Shown: positions 16,699-25,054, counted from the stretch's first letter. The stretch: 38,337 bases of DNA from Candidatus Bathyarchaeota archaeon (GCA_005881695.1 VBBT01000110.1:1-38337), one strand, 5' to 3'. Notes: generated by a model not told the origin, from the sequence alone. A program made the numbers and translations.

Positions 16699-17256
16699 AT
16701 GGACAAAGCGAAACCGAAGACAGTTGTCGTAATCGTCGGAATGCCGGGTGCGGGCAAGAGCCTAGCGTCTAGTGTTGCTGAGGACCGCGGGGTTCCAGTA
16801 TTCGTTTCCGGCGATATTATCAGAGCTGAAGCTAAGCGAAGAAACTTGTTGCCAACCAGAAAGAATCTCGGCAGGTTAATGCTGAAAATTAGGGAGGAGG
16901 AAGGGATGGGTGCAGTTGCCAAGCGGTTGGACCCACTTATTGACAAGAGCGATCGTGAGGTTTTCGTCTATGAGGGCGCTAGGAACATAGAAGAGCTTGA
17001 GGAGCTGAACAAGAAATACCGGGTGTTCACTATCGCGATTCACGCTTCTCCAAAGAGCAGGTTCCGACGACTTCTGAAGAGGAGAAGGTCTGACCGTCCC
17101 AGGAACTGGACCGATTTCCGGGAGCGTGACGAGCGGGAGTTGAAGGTTGGAGTTGGAAAGCTTATCGCTATTGCTGATCGTGTTGTGGAGAACGAGGATA
17201 CGAAGAACGATCTGAAGAGGCGGACGAGACGTCTGCTGACAACAATTCTGAACTAA
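16699..17256 (+). CDS. UPF0200 family P-loop nucleotide kinase-like protein
   Basis: 185 residues, full length for UPF0200 (dephospho-CoA-kinase/adenylate-kinase-like). P-loop GMPGAGKS (14-21), SGDIIR after the first strand, and a lid-like basic segment around RRSDRPRNWTDFRERDERE. The reaction is unproven in the family. The following gene, UPF0201, starts within or right at its stop in another frame. In Archaeoglobus these two domains are, as I recall, one fused protein (UPF0200/UPF0201), so the partners probably act together, likely in RNA metabolism given the second domain. Confidence 0.88.
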   Translation: MDKAKPKTVVVIVGMPGAGKSLASSVAEDRGVPVFVSGDIIRAEAKRRNLLPTRKNLGRLMLKIREEEGMGAVAKRLDPLIDKSDREVFVYEGARNIEELEELNKKYRVFTIAIHASPKSRFRRLLKRRRSDRPRNWTDFRERDERELKVGVGKLIAIADRVVENEDTKNDLKRRTRRLLTTILN

Positions 17257-17261
17257 CAAGC

Positions 17262-17669
17262 ATCAGAGTCCATGGCGAAGCAGAAGTCCGTCCTACTGAA
17301 GATGCTGAGAGGGTTAGGAAAGCGGTCACAAATATTCTTCGAGGTGAAGTTGAAGTTCGGCAAATAGACGAGTGGAGTGGGCAAGTATTGATCAATGGGA
17401 AGGATCAGTCCTCGCTCGAGAGGTTTCGGATGATTCTGCAACGCGACCAAATCCGGGCGGCAGCAAGGTCCGTCTTGAGGCGATCTGCGGAGGGGAACCG
17501 AATAGTCTTCTTTCTCAACAAGCAGGCCGCCTATGCGGGCCACGTATCTTTCTCCGCGCCGGAGGGAGAATCGCCTATGGGCCCAATACAAGTAATTCTC
17601 GAGACGGAAAACCCGGAACAACTAATTGATTGGCTCGCGGGAAAGCCGGAAGAACGAAAGAGAGAGTAG
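17262..17669 (+). CDS. UPF0201 (COG1325) RNA-binding protein, exosome-neighbour type, without a canonical start
   Basis: The frame is open from 17178 to 17669 and reads family-like sequence from about 17253 (SIRVHGEAEVRPTEDAERV), through QIDEWSGQVLINGKDQSSLERF, to the C-terminus GPIQVILETENP. No ATG, GTG or TTG lies in frame before 17388, which would delete about a third of the domain. I place the 5' end at ATC 17262 only as a marker. Options are a rare start codon, a -1 shift from the UPF0200 frame (for example at the CTG AAC TAA stop, 17248-17256), or a one-base sequence error that split a fused gene. The protein would be about 135 residues and bind RNA. Confidence 0.8.
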   Translation: MRVHGEAEVRPTEDAERVRKAVTNILRGEVEVRQIDEWSGQVLINGKDQSSLERFRMILQRDQIRAAARSVLRRSAEGNRIVFFLNKQAAYAGHVSFSAPEGESPMGPIQVILETENPEQLIDWLAGKPEERKRE

Positions 17670-17693
17670 AGAAAGGCAATGCGTTCGACAGTT

Positions 17694-18614
17694 CTACCTA
17701 GAGCGCTTCAGTGATAAGACTGTTAGATCTTTCGGGACGAGAGTCGCTTTGAATATGCTTCTCGCCTCCTTGAGGAGAATGGAGTCATCTCTTGTCACTG
17801 CGCTTATGTGGACCAGTGCAAGTTTGCGAACCCGTGCAGCCTTGGCGACCCTCGCTGCTTCCCTTGCCGTCGAATGGAAGTACTCTTTGGCTTTGTCCCG
17901 CCTGTCCTCCGTGAATCCTCCGTCGTGCATAAGAAGGTCGGCCTCTCTTGCCAGCGCCTTCACCTCGTCACAGGGACGAGTGTCGATTGCGTAGACGATT
18001 TTCAGGCCGGGGCGAGGTTCCTCCATAACCTGGCGAGGCGTCACTGTTTTCCCCTCGACTTTGACCTCCTTTCCGGTCTGAAGCTGTTTCCACAACGGAC
18101 CTTCAGGGATGCCTAGCCGTTTTGCCTTCTCGGGGTGAAACCGGCCTGGCCGGTCTGTCTCAACAATAGCGTAGGCAAGGCAGGTGATGTCGTGCAAAGC
18201 GTTTGTTGTCTTGATGTTGTAGCCATTCTTGGATATTTCTTGCCCGGGCTTGAGCTCGGTGACTCGCACTGGAAAGTTCGCTGCGAAAGCTAGCGTTCGA
18301 CGCAGGGAGCCTAGATAGCTGGAAATCCCCTCGGGACCATACAGGTCGAGTGGCTTGTCCCTGATTAGGGAGGACATTGTTTGGAGAAGTCCAGGTAATC
18401 CGAGAACGTGATCTCCATGCAGGTGCGATATCATGATGGTCATGGGGCGGTTGAAACCGAGTCCCGCGTGCATCATCTGTCGCTGCGTTCCTTCTCCGCA
18501 ATCGAACAAGAAGAGTTCTCCATCCCGACGTAGAGCTACTGCTGGTAGGCCTCTCTCCTTTGTGGGAAGAGCGCCCCCAGTGCCCAAGAAGATGACATCG
18601 ATACCGGAAGCCAT
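17694..18614 (-). CDS. rnz: ribonuclease Z (tRNA 3' endonuclease)
   Basis: 306 residues, the short RNase Z form. A metallo-beta-lactamase fold enzyme that removes 3' trailers from pre-tRNAs. Metal motif SHLHGDH (63-69), further ligand His in NALHDITC, Asp in AIDTRPC, and the last His in LVHIS. An exosite segment is present around RFHPEKAKRLGIPEGPLWKQLQTG, as in tRNA-processing members. Its ATG directly follows the Trm-G10 stop on the same strand, so both tRNA genes are co-transcribed. Confidence 0.95.
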   Translation of the reverse strand: MASGIDVIFLGTGGALPTKERGLPAVALRRDGELFLFDCGEGTQRQMMHAGLGFNRPMTIMISHLHGDHVLGLPGLLQTMSSLIRDKPLDLYGPEGISSYLGSLRRTLAFAANFPVRVTELKPGQEISKNGYNIKTTNALHDITCLAYAIVETDRPGRFHPEKAKRLGIPEGPLWKQLQTGKEVKVEGKTVTPRQVMEEPRPGLKIVYAIDTRPCDEVKALAREADLLMHDGGFTEDRRDKAKEYFHSTAREAARVAKAARVRKLALVHISAVTRDDSILLKEARSIFKATLVPKDLTVLSLKRSR

Positions 18615-19661
18615 CTAGTTTTCTCCGAGAACCAGGATCTCTCTTGTAAGGCTCCGGTGGACGTATAACTCGTGGCGATCGAAGACTTTGAACCCGTGGG
18701 ACTCGGCCAGATCAACGGCTCCTGTTCCCAAGGGGGATGCAAATACGACCTTTCCGCCGGGGGACAGGATCACTTTCGCCTGGGGCAAGAAGCTCGCGAG
18801 AATGTCTTTTGTCGTAGACTTGAGGGTTGAAGCCCCTGTCCCGTAAGGTGGGTCCGTGGCTATAGCATCTGCACTGCGCAAAGGAAGGTTCCGCGCGTCA
18901 CCCCTGAGCAGCCCGTAGGATTTGAGGCCGAAATGAGCAAGGTTCCTTCGAGCTGACCGGACCATTCGTGAAAGCGCATCGACGCCAACCACCTCACAAC
19001 CCAAAAGACTGGCCTCTATGGCGATACCGCCGACACCGCAGAAGGGGTCGAGAAAGGTCTCTCCATCCCTCACTTCCGACAAATTCACCAGGCACCGGGC
19101 TAGTTTTGGGGGCATTGTGCTCGGATGGAAAACAGCCCTTTTTCGCGGGCGTCGCCGGTGGATGCTCCCTTTCGGACGTTGATGCGTGATGAGTCCTAGA
19201 TGGAAGAGGGACCCGGCTAGGATTCCTCGAAAGGGCTTCTTGGGAGATCGAAGATCGACTTTTGCACCGGTTTTCTCTGCAAGCAGTCCTCCTAGATACG
19301 ATTCGAGGTGGACTCTTGAGAGGTCTTTGGAGACTCCGCCAAAACGTAGCACTCGCACGCTGAATGTGTCCTCTGAAGAGAGGAATTGTTCAAGATCAGC
19401 AGATTCAACTCCTTCTTTGATGCTGGAAATGTTGTCTTCTGTGTGAAGTACTTCTTCTCCCATCTCGTCAACATATCCCCCTCGGCCGGCTATCAATTCT
19501 AATTTGGCGTGGTCCGCTTCGACTTCTATGAGCTTGTAGAAGCTTCCCACTATCCGGTAGTCTATCGAGTAGGCTTGGAGTATGGCTTTGAGCTCTGCGA
19601 GGGGCAGAGTGGAATGCTCGCCGGATAGTATGAAGAAGAATCTGGCCGAGGTTCTAGCCAT
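18615..19661 (-). CDS. tRNA (guanine10-N2)-dimethyltransferase, Trm11/Trm-G10 type
   Basis: 348 residues from the ATG at 19661; the frame extends to 19748, but similarity begins at ARFFFILSGEHSTLPLAELKAIL and a TATA box sits 22-29 bases upstream of this ATG. The N-terminal ferredoxin-like/THUMP part (about 1-165) is followed by a Rossmann methyltransferase domain with DPFCGVGG for AdoMet and the catalytic DPPY (270-273). It methylates N2 of G10 in tRNA. It forms an operon with RNase Z and is divergent from rpl21e. Confidence 0.92.
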   Translation of the reverse strand: MARTSARFFFILSGEHSTLPLAELKAILQAYSIDYRIVGSFYKLIEVEADHAKLELIAGRGGYVDEMGEEVLHTEDNISSIKEGVESADLEQFLSSEDTFSVRVLRFGGVSKDLSRVHLESYLGGLLAEKTGAKVDLRSPKKPFRGILAGSLFHLGLITHQRPKGSIHRRRPRKRAVFHPSTMPPKLARCLVNLSEVRDGETFLDPFCGVGGIAIEASLLGCEVVGVDALSRMVRSARRNLAHFGLKSYGLLRGDARNLPLRSADAIATDPPYGTGASTLKSTTKDILASFLPQAKVILSPGGKVVFASPLGTGAVDLAESHGFKVFDRHELYVHRSLTREILVLGEN

Positions 19662-19682
19662 GGAGTGAAGCAATGTCGCGAA

Positions 19683-19690
19683 CATATATA
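19683..19690. promoter_or_regulatory. symmetric TATA box shared by trm-G10 (minus) and rpl21e (plus)
   Basis: ACATATATAC is nearly self-complementary. On the minus strand it lies 22-29 bases upstream of the Trm-G10 ATG, predicting a leaderless transcript. On the plus strand it predicts a start near 19713, just before GGAGA (19722-19726) and the L21e TTG. No other TATA-like box lies in this 73-base gap. Confidence 0.5.
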
Positions 19691-19734
19691 CGGAACCTCC
19701 CGGCCCGCAACTTTCTCCACCGGAGAATTGCCTG

Positions 19735-20034
19735 TTGCGACGTTCCAAGGGTTTCAGGACAAAGAGCAGAACCCTGATCAGCAGGAAGCCGCGAGACAGA
19801 GGAAAGCAACCCCTTGGAAGACTGCTTATCGGCTACAATCCAGGCCAGATGGTCAGAATCATGATCAACCCCGCTGTTCAGAAGGGAATGCCGCACCGCC
19901 GGTATCATGGCCGTGTTGGCACCGTTGCTGAGAAACGTGGCCGCAGCTACGTTGTCGAAGTCGCCGGGACGAAAACCCCCCGGATAATCATCGCGAGGCC
20001 TGAGCACATAACCCCGGTAGAGGAGTCTAGCTGA
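19735..20034 (+). CDS. rpl21e: 50S ribosomal protein L21e
   Basis: 99 residues, normal length. The start is TTG at 19735, with GGAGA spaced 8 bases upstream. The basic N-terminus RRSKGFRTKSRTLI and the central KGMPHRRYHGRVGTV followed by RSYVVEV are diagnostic. It is the first gene of the conserved archaeal L21e-RpoF-DUF655-KsgA order; RpoF starts one base after its stop. Confidence 0.95.
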   Translation: MRRSKGFRTKSRTLISRKPRDRGKQPLGRLLIGYNPGQMVRIMINPAVQKGMPHRRYHGRVGTVAEKRGRSYVVEVAGTKTPRIIIARPEHITPVEESS

Positions 20035-20035
20035 T

Positions 20036-20365
20036 ATGGCCAGGAAGATTCTCCAAGAGAAAATAGTGACTAATGCAGAGGCTCAGGAGATCTTGGGAAA
20101 AGTCAAGGAGGAGGACCTAGGGGAGTTCCAGCGCAGGACCCTTGATTACGCGAGGAAGTTCTCGAAGATTACCCCGGACAAGGCTGACAAACTCGTCGAG
20201 GAGTTATCATCGAAACTCCAGTTGGACAGGAACGACGCGATCCAAATCGTGAACTCCCTCCCAAAGACGATTGAAGAGCTTCGAGCGGTATTAACTGTAA
20301 AGGGCAGGTTCGTCAGCACGGACCAGCTGAACGGTATTCTGGAAATTATGAAGCGGTATGTCTAG
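20036..20365 (+). CDS. rpoF: DNA-directed RNA polymerase subunit F (Rpb4 homologue)
   Basis: 109 residues, the expected size. Archaeal RpoF pairs with RpoE to form the polymerase stalk. The N-terminal part contacts RpoE; the C-terminal HRDC-like helical bundle includes the characteristic NSLPKTIEELRAVL and the ending ILEIMKRYV. ATG follows the L21e stop with a one-base gap, so the two are translationally linked. A 146-base gap then precedes DUF655. Confidence 0.95.
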   Translation: MARKILQEKIVTNAEAQEILGKVKEEDLGEFQRRTLDYARKFSKITPDKADKLVEELSSKLQLDRNDAIQIVNSLPKTIEELRAVLTVKGRFVSTDQLNGILEIMKRYV

Positions 20366-20511
20366 TCGATAGAAACTTCTGACCGATACCCAATTAAGGA
20401 GAAAAGGTGCGGTTCAGAATGACCACCAATGGTTCTCCAACACACTGGCAACCGACGTAAGTCGTCTTTCCAATTACAAGTGATATTCTAGGGGAGAAAG
20501 GGGAGCTATTC

Positions 20512-21096
20512 TTGGCAATTCATGGGGACGAGTATTTACAGAAGAGGCATGTTTACGAGGAACACGCGTACGTCCTAGACTTCCTTCCTTACGGAAGGTC
20601 GTCTGAGAAGTCGAGACACTTGGCGGTGCCGACAGTTCAGATTATGGGCGAACAGTTCTTCACGTTGCTAGAGGCGGAGCTCAAGATCGGCGCTACCGTG
20701 CTGGTTCATGAGAGAATCTACATCGGGCGTGAGCGGAGGGAGAAAGTTGACAGAATTCTTACTAGGATCAGCTATGATCAGCTTACGGCTAACGCTAAGG
20801 CGGAGATCGTCCCCTTGATAGCCGAATTGGTTAAAACTCAAGAGAAAAGGTTTGTAGAGTTCTTCAATAATTCGCAGCCTGTCACCCCCCGAATGCACTC
20901 GCTTGAGCTATTGCCGGGTATTGGCAAGAAGTCGATGTGGCAAATCGTCAACACGAGAGAGAAAAAACCGTTTGCCAGCTACAAAGATATTCAGGAACGA
21001 ACAGGGCTCAGCGATGCCCCAAAAATCGTCTCCAAGAGAATCATGGAAGAACTCAGCACTGAATCAAAGTACAGGCTCTTCACAAGGACAGTATGA
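20512..21096 (+). CDS. DUF655 archaeal protein with helix-hairpin-helix
   Basis: 194 residues from TTG at 20512 with GGGGAG about 8 bases upstream. The N-terminal part (EEHAYVLDFLPYG...) is a small beta domain; a C-terminal HhH motif (SLELLPGIGKKSMWQIV) suggests nucleic-acid binding. DUF655 is nearly universal in archaea between rpoF and ksgA; a link to rRNA handling or transcription is plausible but untested. The KsgA gene starts 4 bases after its stop. Confidence 0.92.
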   Translation: MAIHGDEYLQKRHVYEEHAYVLDFLPYGRSSEKSRHLAVPTVQIMGEQFFTLLEAELKIGATVLVHERIYIGRERREKVDRILTRISYDQLTANAKAEIVPLIAELVKTQEKRFVEFFNNSQPVTPRMHSLELLPGIGKKSMWQIVNTREKKPFASYKDIQERTGLSDAPKIVSKRIMEELSTESKYRLFTRTV

Positions 21097-21100
21097 GCTT

Positions 21101-21913
21101 GTGGTAACGGCTGTTCTCTATAGACCTCTAAAGAGACTAGGCCAAAACTTCCTAGCCAACAAACACATCGCCTCAAGAGTAGTATCGACGGCCGAGCTGA
21201 CTAGAACCGACACTGTTCTTGAACCTGGATCCGGATATGGGACCCTAACCCATCTTCTTGAGGGACAGGCGGGTCGAGTGCTCGCGGTCGAGAAAGACCG
21301 TCGGCTAGTTTCACACCTTCGGAAAGAATTCGAGAACGGTCCAACTGTTTCGGTTATTGAGGGAGACGTGCTGAAAATCCCTCTGCCCCAGTTCAACAAA
21401 GTAGTGGGAACTCCACCCTACGCCCTGTCATCAAAGCTAATCCTTTTTCTGACAAGGAAAAAATTCGAGCTTGCATCGCTCGTGTTTCAGAAGGAGTTTG
21501 GAGAAAGGCTTCTCGCTGAGCCGGGAACTGCCGAGTATGGAAGACTGTCAATCACCGCGCAACGTTCTCTCAGAATTCAGCCAATAATGAATATCCCTGC
21601 CGCTGCATTTCGACCTCGCCCCAAGGTGGACTCTATCCTCCTACGAATATCACCCAACGATGTCAATACAAGCGTGAATGAGGAGTTGTTTGAGGAACTG
21701 GTCCGGGGGCTATTCAATCAGCGCAGGCGAGTAGTGAGAAGCTCCTTCCTCCATTTTCTAGCCAAGAAAATCGGCCGCGAAAAGGCTCGAACAAGTCTGG
21801 AAGCTATGACTCTACCTGAGAAAAGAGTCTTTCAGCTAACCATCAGTGATCTCGAGCAGCTCTGTCAACAACTCTCCAAGGCTCTCGAAAGCCGCGGGCA
21901 ATCTTTTGCCTGA
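21101..21913 (+). CDS. ksgA: rRNA adenine dimethyltransferase KsgA/Dim1
   Basis: 270 residues from GTG at 21101; the frame is open back to 20903, overlapping DUF655, but similarity starts at RPLKRLGQNFL. It dimethylates two adjacent adenines near the 3' end of 16S rRNA. AdoMet motif EPGSGYGTLT (41-50), EKDRRL and EGDVL are present. Motif IV, NLPY in nearly all family members, reads TPPY (104-107), so the Asn that positions the target amine is replaced by Thr. The C-terminal FNQRRR segment is intact. Either a lineage variant or weakened catalysis; assignment itself is firm. Confidence 0.93.
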   Translation: MVTAVLYRPLKRLGQNFLANKHIASRVVSTAELTRTDTVLEPGSGYGTLTHLLEGQAGRVLAVEKDRRLVSHLRKEFENGPTVSVIEGDVLKIPLPQFNKVVGTPPYALSSKLILFLTRKKFELASLVFQKEFGERLLAEPGTAEYGRLSITAQRSLRIQPIMNIPAAAFRPRPKVDSILLRISPNDVNTSVNEELFEELVRGLFNQRRRVVRSSFLHFLAKKIGREKARTSLEAMTLPEKRVFQLTISDLEQLCQQLSKALESRGQSFA

Positions 21914-21945
21914 GTAGCTTATTTTCCCACATTCCATTCAACGGC

Positions 21946-21956
21946 AATAATATATT
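21946..21956 (+). promoter_or_regulatory. TATA box for rpl40e
   Basis: ATAATATATTG centred near 21951 predicts a start near 21977, nine bases before the L40e ATG. L40e therefore has its own promoter after ksgA. Confidence 0.5.
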
Positions 21957-21985
21957 GTAGGCAGAAGGCTTGTTTTGCGTCTCTC

Positions 21986-22150
21986 ATGCCGATCACTGAC
22001 GTGATGAAGAAACAGCTTGCACAACGTCACAGGTTGTTCTTCAAAATATGTAGGACGTGCGGCTCGCGGAACTCGCCGAACGCTTACAGATGCCGACGCT
22101 GCCGTGGAGATAATCTTCGCTGGAAGAAACGAGAACTCGGAGCAAAATAG
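21986..22150 (+). CDS. rpl40e: 50S ribosomal protein L40e
   Basis: 54 residues, too short for a standard ORF listing; I translated it directly. A four-cysteine zinc motif, CRTCG and CRRCRG, is set in a very basic protein, with RLFFKICRTCG just as in archaeal L40e (the ribosomal partner of ubiquitin fusions in eukaryotes). It ends 16 bases before the convergent sucD stop. Confidence 0.93.
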   Translation: MPITDVMKKQLAQRHRLFFKICRTCGSRNSPNAYRCRRCRGDNLRWKKRELGAK

Positions 22151-22166
22151 ACAACCAAACTGAGGT

Positions 22167-23048
22167 CTATTGCAGCGGGGAAACCCGCTGGAGCAGTAGC
22201 CTAGGAAGCTCGGATGGAATTTCAGCGACCATAACGCCGGCCTCTCTCAAACTCTTCATTTTGGCATCGGCTGTTCCCTCGGTCCCCGTTATGATTGCAC
22301 CGGCGTGGCCCATGCGCTTTCCCGGGGGGGCGGCTCGGCCGGCGATGTATGCGGCGACTCGCTTGGGGTACTTCGTATCGCGAATGTAGTTTGCGGCGTC
22401 TTCTTCGGCAGAGCCTCCGATCTCGCCAATCAGGATGACTGCGTCTGTGCCGGGATCGTCTCTGAAGAGTTTGAGAACGTCGACGAAGTTGAGTCCTGTA
22501 AATGGGTCACCGCCTATTCCGAGACAGGTGGATTGTCCTATCCCATCATGTGTTAGCGAGGCTGCGATTTCATAGGTCAGGGTGCCGCTTCTCGAGGCGA
22601 GGCCGACCTTGCCAGGCTTGAACACGTCGCCGGGCATTATGCCCAGTTTGGATTCCCCTGCGGTAATTACTCCGGGGGTGTTGGGACCAATCAAAGTTGC
22701 TCCACGGTTCTTTGCATACTCGATGAGTATCATGGAGTCCCGTGCTGGTATCATTTCAGTTATGATCACAACGGGGCTTAGCCCGGCGTCGATCGCTTCC
22801 ATCCCGGCCTCTTTCGCGAATGGGGCGGGGACAAAAATTATGGAAGCGTTCGCATCCGTCTTTTCGAGTGCTGAGGCTACAGTGTCGAAGACGGGGACGC
22901 CGACTGCGGTCGTTCCTCCCTTTCCAGGAGTTACGCCGGCTACGATCCTGGTTCCGTAGTCTAGCATGAGTCTGGTGTGAAAGCTGCCTTGGTTGCCGGT
23001 TATTCCCTGGACTATTGCTCGGGTCTGCTTCCCGATCAGGACTGCCAA
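22167..23048 (-). CDS. sucD: succinyl-CoA synthetase alpha subunit
   Basis: 293 residues. With the beta subunit it interconverts succinyl-CoA and succinate with formation of ATP or GTP. The CoA-binding Rossmann domain begins QGITGNQGSFHT; the phosphorylated active-site histidine is His248 in GHAGAI. Length and motifs are normal. It follows sucC with a one-base gap. Presence of both subunits indicates at least a partial TCA cycle; a related acyl-CoA substrate cannot be excluded from sequence alone. Confidence 0.95.
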   Translation of the reverse strand: MAVLIGKQTRAIVQGITGNQGSFHTRLMLDYGTRIVAGVTPGKGGTTAVGVPVFDTVASALEKTDANASIIFVPAPFAKEAGMEAIDAGLSPVVIITEMIPARDSMILIEYAKNRGATLIGPNTPGVITAGESKLGIMPGDVFKPGKVGLASRSGTLTYEIAASLTHDGIGQSTCLGIGGDPFTGLNFVDVLKLFRDDPGTDAVILIGEIGGSAEEDAANYIRDTKYPKRVAAYIAGRAAPPGKRMGHAGAIITGTEGTADAKMKSLREAGVMVAEIPSELPRLLLQRVSPLQ

Positions 23049-23049
23049 T

Positions 23050-24189
23050 CTATGCAGCCACCTTACTTACCGCGAGTCTCGCTGCCTCATCCATCTTGTC
23101 CATTGCTGTCAGTCCAGCAGACCGGAGTATCTTCCTCCCTTCCTCCTGGTTAGTGCCCACCATTCGTATGACGAGTGGTTTCTTGAGACCCATGACTTTC
23201 TTCACGTCAACGATCCCTTTCGCAACCTCATCGCATCTAGTAATTCCCGCTAGAATATTGACGAACACTGCTCGAACCTTCTCGGCGCCCTGGATAATCT
23301 GAAGCGCCGTTGCAACATGTTCAGCGTTCGCTCCTCCTCCAACATCACAGAAGTTGGCCGGTTTCCCGCCGTACTGTTTGACAAGGTCGAGTGTTGCCAT
23401 AACAAGCCCTGCGCCATTTCCTATGATGCCGATGTCGCCGTCCAGTTCGACGAATGCGAGACCGTTTTCGCGAGCCTTGGCCTCTAGAGCGGTGACCTCG
23501 CCGCTGATCTCTTTGGATCTCTCTTGGAATTCGGGATGTCGGAAAAGACTGTTGTCGTCTACTATGACTCGGAGGTCTGCGGCAACGAAGCGACCATCTT
23601 GCGTCTCGATGACGGGATTACTCTCCACGAGCTCGGCGTCGTAGATTACGGATAGTCGGTAGAGGTTTGAGAGAAAGTCGGAGAACGTGCCCTGTTGGGC
23701 TCCTTGGTATCCGAGCTTCAGGGCGATAAGTCGAGCGTCGTAACTTCTCATTCCGAAGACAGGGTCAAGACGATGTCTGAGCACTTTCTCAGGGCTTTGG
23801 CGGGCGACATCTTCAATATCAATACCACCCTGGTCCGAGGCGAGGACGGTCTGGCACCGGTTCGCTCGGTCTAGAACGACACTGGCGAAGAGTTCTTTCT
23901 TCGCGGTGGCTTTCTGTTCTACTAGGACCTTCTTTACTTTCTCGCCTTTAATGGTCATCGATAGAATCTCGTTTGCCCTAGCCCATGCCTCGTCAGGCTT
24001 GCTAGCGAACTTTATTCCACCAGCCTTTCCCCGTCCAGCAACGAGGACTTGGGCCTTGATAACGGCCTCTCCACCAATCCGCTTGTGAATATCCCTGGCT
24101 TCATCAGATGTCGAAGCCACCGCACCCCGGGGTGTGTTTATCCCAAGGTTTTGAGCGATAGACTTCGCCTCGTACTCAAAGAGTTTCAT
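23050..24189 (-). CDS. sucC: succinyl-CoA synthetase beta subunit
   Basis: 379 residues: N-terminal ATP-grasp domain (MKLFEYEAKSIAQNLGI, VLVAGRGKAGGIKFA) and C-terminal CoA-ligase flavodoxin-like domain (DGDIGIIGNGAGLVM, GGGANAEHV). It supplies the nucleotide site of the heteromeric enzyme. First gene of the sucC-sucD operon. Confidence 0.95.
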   Translation of the reverse strand: MKLFEYEAKSIAQNLGINTPRGAVASTSDEARDIHKRIGGEAVIKAQVLVAGRGKAGGIKFASKPDEAWARANEILSMTIKGEKVKKVLVEQKATAKKELFASVVLDRANRCQTVLASDQGGIDIEDVARQSPEKVLRHRLDPVFGMRSYDARLIALKLGYQGAQQGTFSDFLSNLYRLSVIYDAELVESNPVIETQDGRFVAADLRVIVDDNSLFRHPEFQERSKEISGEVTALEAKARENGLAFVELDGDIGIIGNGAGLVMATLDLVKQYGGKPANFCDVGGGANAEHVATALQIIQGAEKVRAVFVNILAGITRCDEVAKGIVDVKKVMGLKKPLVIRMVGTNQEEGRKILRSAGLTAMDKMDEAARLAVSKVAA

Positions 24190-24227
24190 TCGATCCTATC
24201 CGAAGATTGCCGGGTCAGAACTCCCAT

Positions 24228-24235
24228 TAGTATTT
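24228..24235 (-). promoter_or_regulatory. TATA-like box for sucC-sucD
   Basis: AAATACTAA on the minus strand lies about 40 bases upstream of the sucC ATG and predicts a leader of about 17 bases containing AGGAT. Confidence 0.35.
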
Positions 24236-24270
24236 GGCTGTTACGGGAGTCACCAAATTTGCCAGATTCA

Positions 24271-24834
24271 TCAGTGAAACTTCTCTCCCTTCTCGAACAT
24301 CTTGATCATCTGCTTGATCCTCATCCTCCTCGACTCTTCGTTCATTGCATTCTCGAGCCTGAACACAACCGAGTAGATGTTGGCGCGGTTCAGCGTCCTG
24401 AAGAAGGCCTCGGCCTCCTTCTTCTTATGGAGTGCTTTGATGAAATCCTTAGGCAGTTTCGCACTGCTGGGCGGGCTGTAGGCTCGGCCCCACCTGCCGT
24501 CTCTCTTCGCCTCCTCTACCTGCTTAAGGCCGGCTGACTTCATTCTTCCTTGTCTTATCAGCATCTCGGCCCGTTTGGTGTTGATCTTTGACCAGATGCT
24601 CTTTGGTCTCCTTGGCACGAATTTGCCCAGCCATGACCTTTCGTCGTAGGGCCTGGCTTGGCCGGTGATCCACCCGTAGCACAACGCCACGTCCAGCGCG
24701 TCAGAAGTGTTTATCGAAGAAACATCAGAAGCCTTCTTGAAAAAGCGAATCCATATCCCCTTTGACTTGGAAAAGTTCTCTGCTAGCCACTTATCCCATT
24801 GACCTGCTGACTGGAATTTGACTATCTCGTCCAT
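24271..24834 (-). CDS. YdeI/OmpD-associated family protein
   Basis: 187 residues. The conserved opening (W-x-KWL, SKGIWIRFFKKAS), the DALDVALCYGWITGQARPYDE core and the RPKSIWSKIN motif identify the COG4430/YdeI group; the C-terminal part (KLPKDFIKALHKKKEAEAFFRTL) matches OmdA. Biochemical function unknown; members occur widely in soil bacteria and some archaea, so acquisition by transfer is possible. It stands alone downstream of the sucC promoter region on the same strand. Confidence 0.88.
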   Translation of the reverse strand: MDEIVKFQSAGQWDKWLAENFSKSKGIWIRFFKKASDVSSINTSDALDVALCYGWITGQARPYDERSWLGKFVPRRPKSIWSKINTKRAEMLIRQGRMKSAGLKQVEEAKRDGRWGRAYSPPSSAKLPKDFIKALHKKKEAEAFFRTLNRANIYSVVFRLENAMNEESRRMRIKQMIKMFEKGEKFH

Positions 24835-25054
24835 GGCACCGAAAGGATAGGGGCGTTGTTAAGTTACCGGGGTCGCTCCGAGCAAATTTAACTCCGCGCA
24901 TCTGCAGACCGCTCAACAAGTTCTGTAAAGGGCTTCGTCGGATTAGGACCCCTGTAGGCTTTCGGCGGTCGCTCCGTGGGGGTTTAATAGAGACTCGGCC
25001 CTAGATCAATCTGAGACGCGACTTAGATTCAATTTCTACTCTGACGGGGAAGGC
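24835..25054. other. intergenic region with a short direct repeat
   Basis: No gene seen. GGTCGCTCCG occurs twice (about 24869 and 24967) in similar G-rich settings. TTTAATAG near 24985 is a TATA-like box that could drive the zinc-finger ORF at 25055. Confidence 0.3.

Noticed and set aside
22582-22959. 125-residue plus-strand frame
   Set aside because: Antisense to sucD; the Pro/Ala/Thr-rich text is the mirror of a well-conserved gene.
24049-24537. 162-residue plus-strand frame
   Set aside because: Antisense to sucC and the YdeI-like gene, both with clear family motifs.
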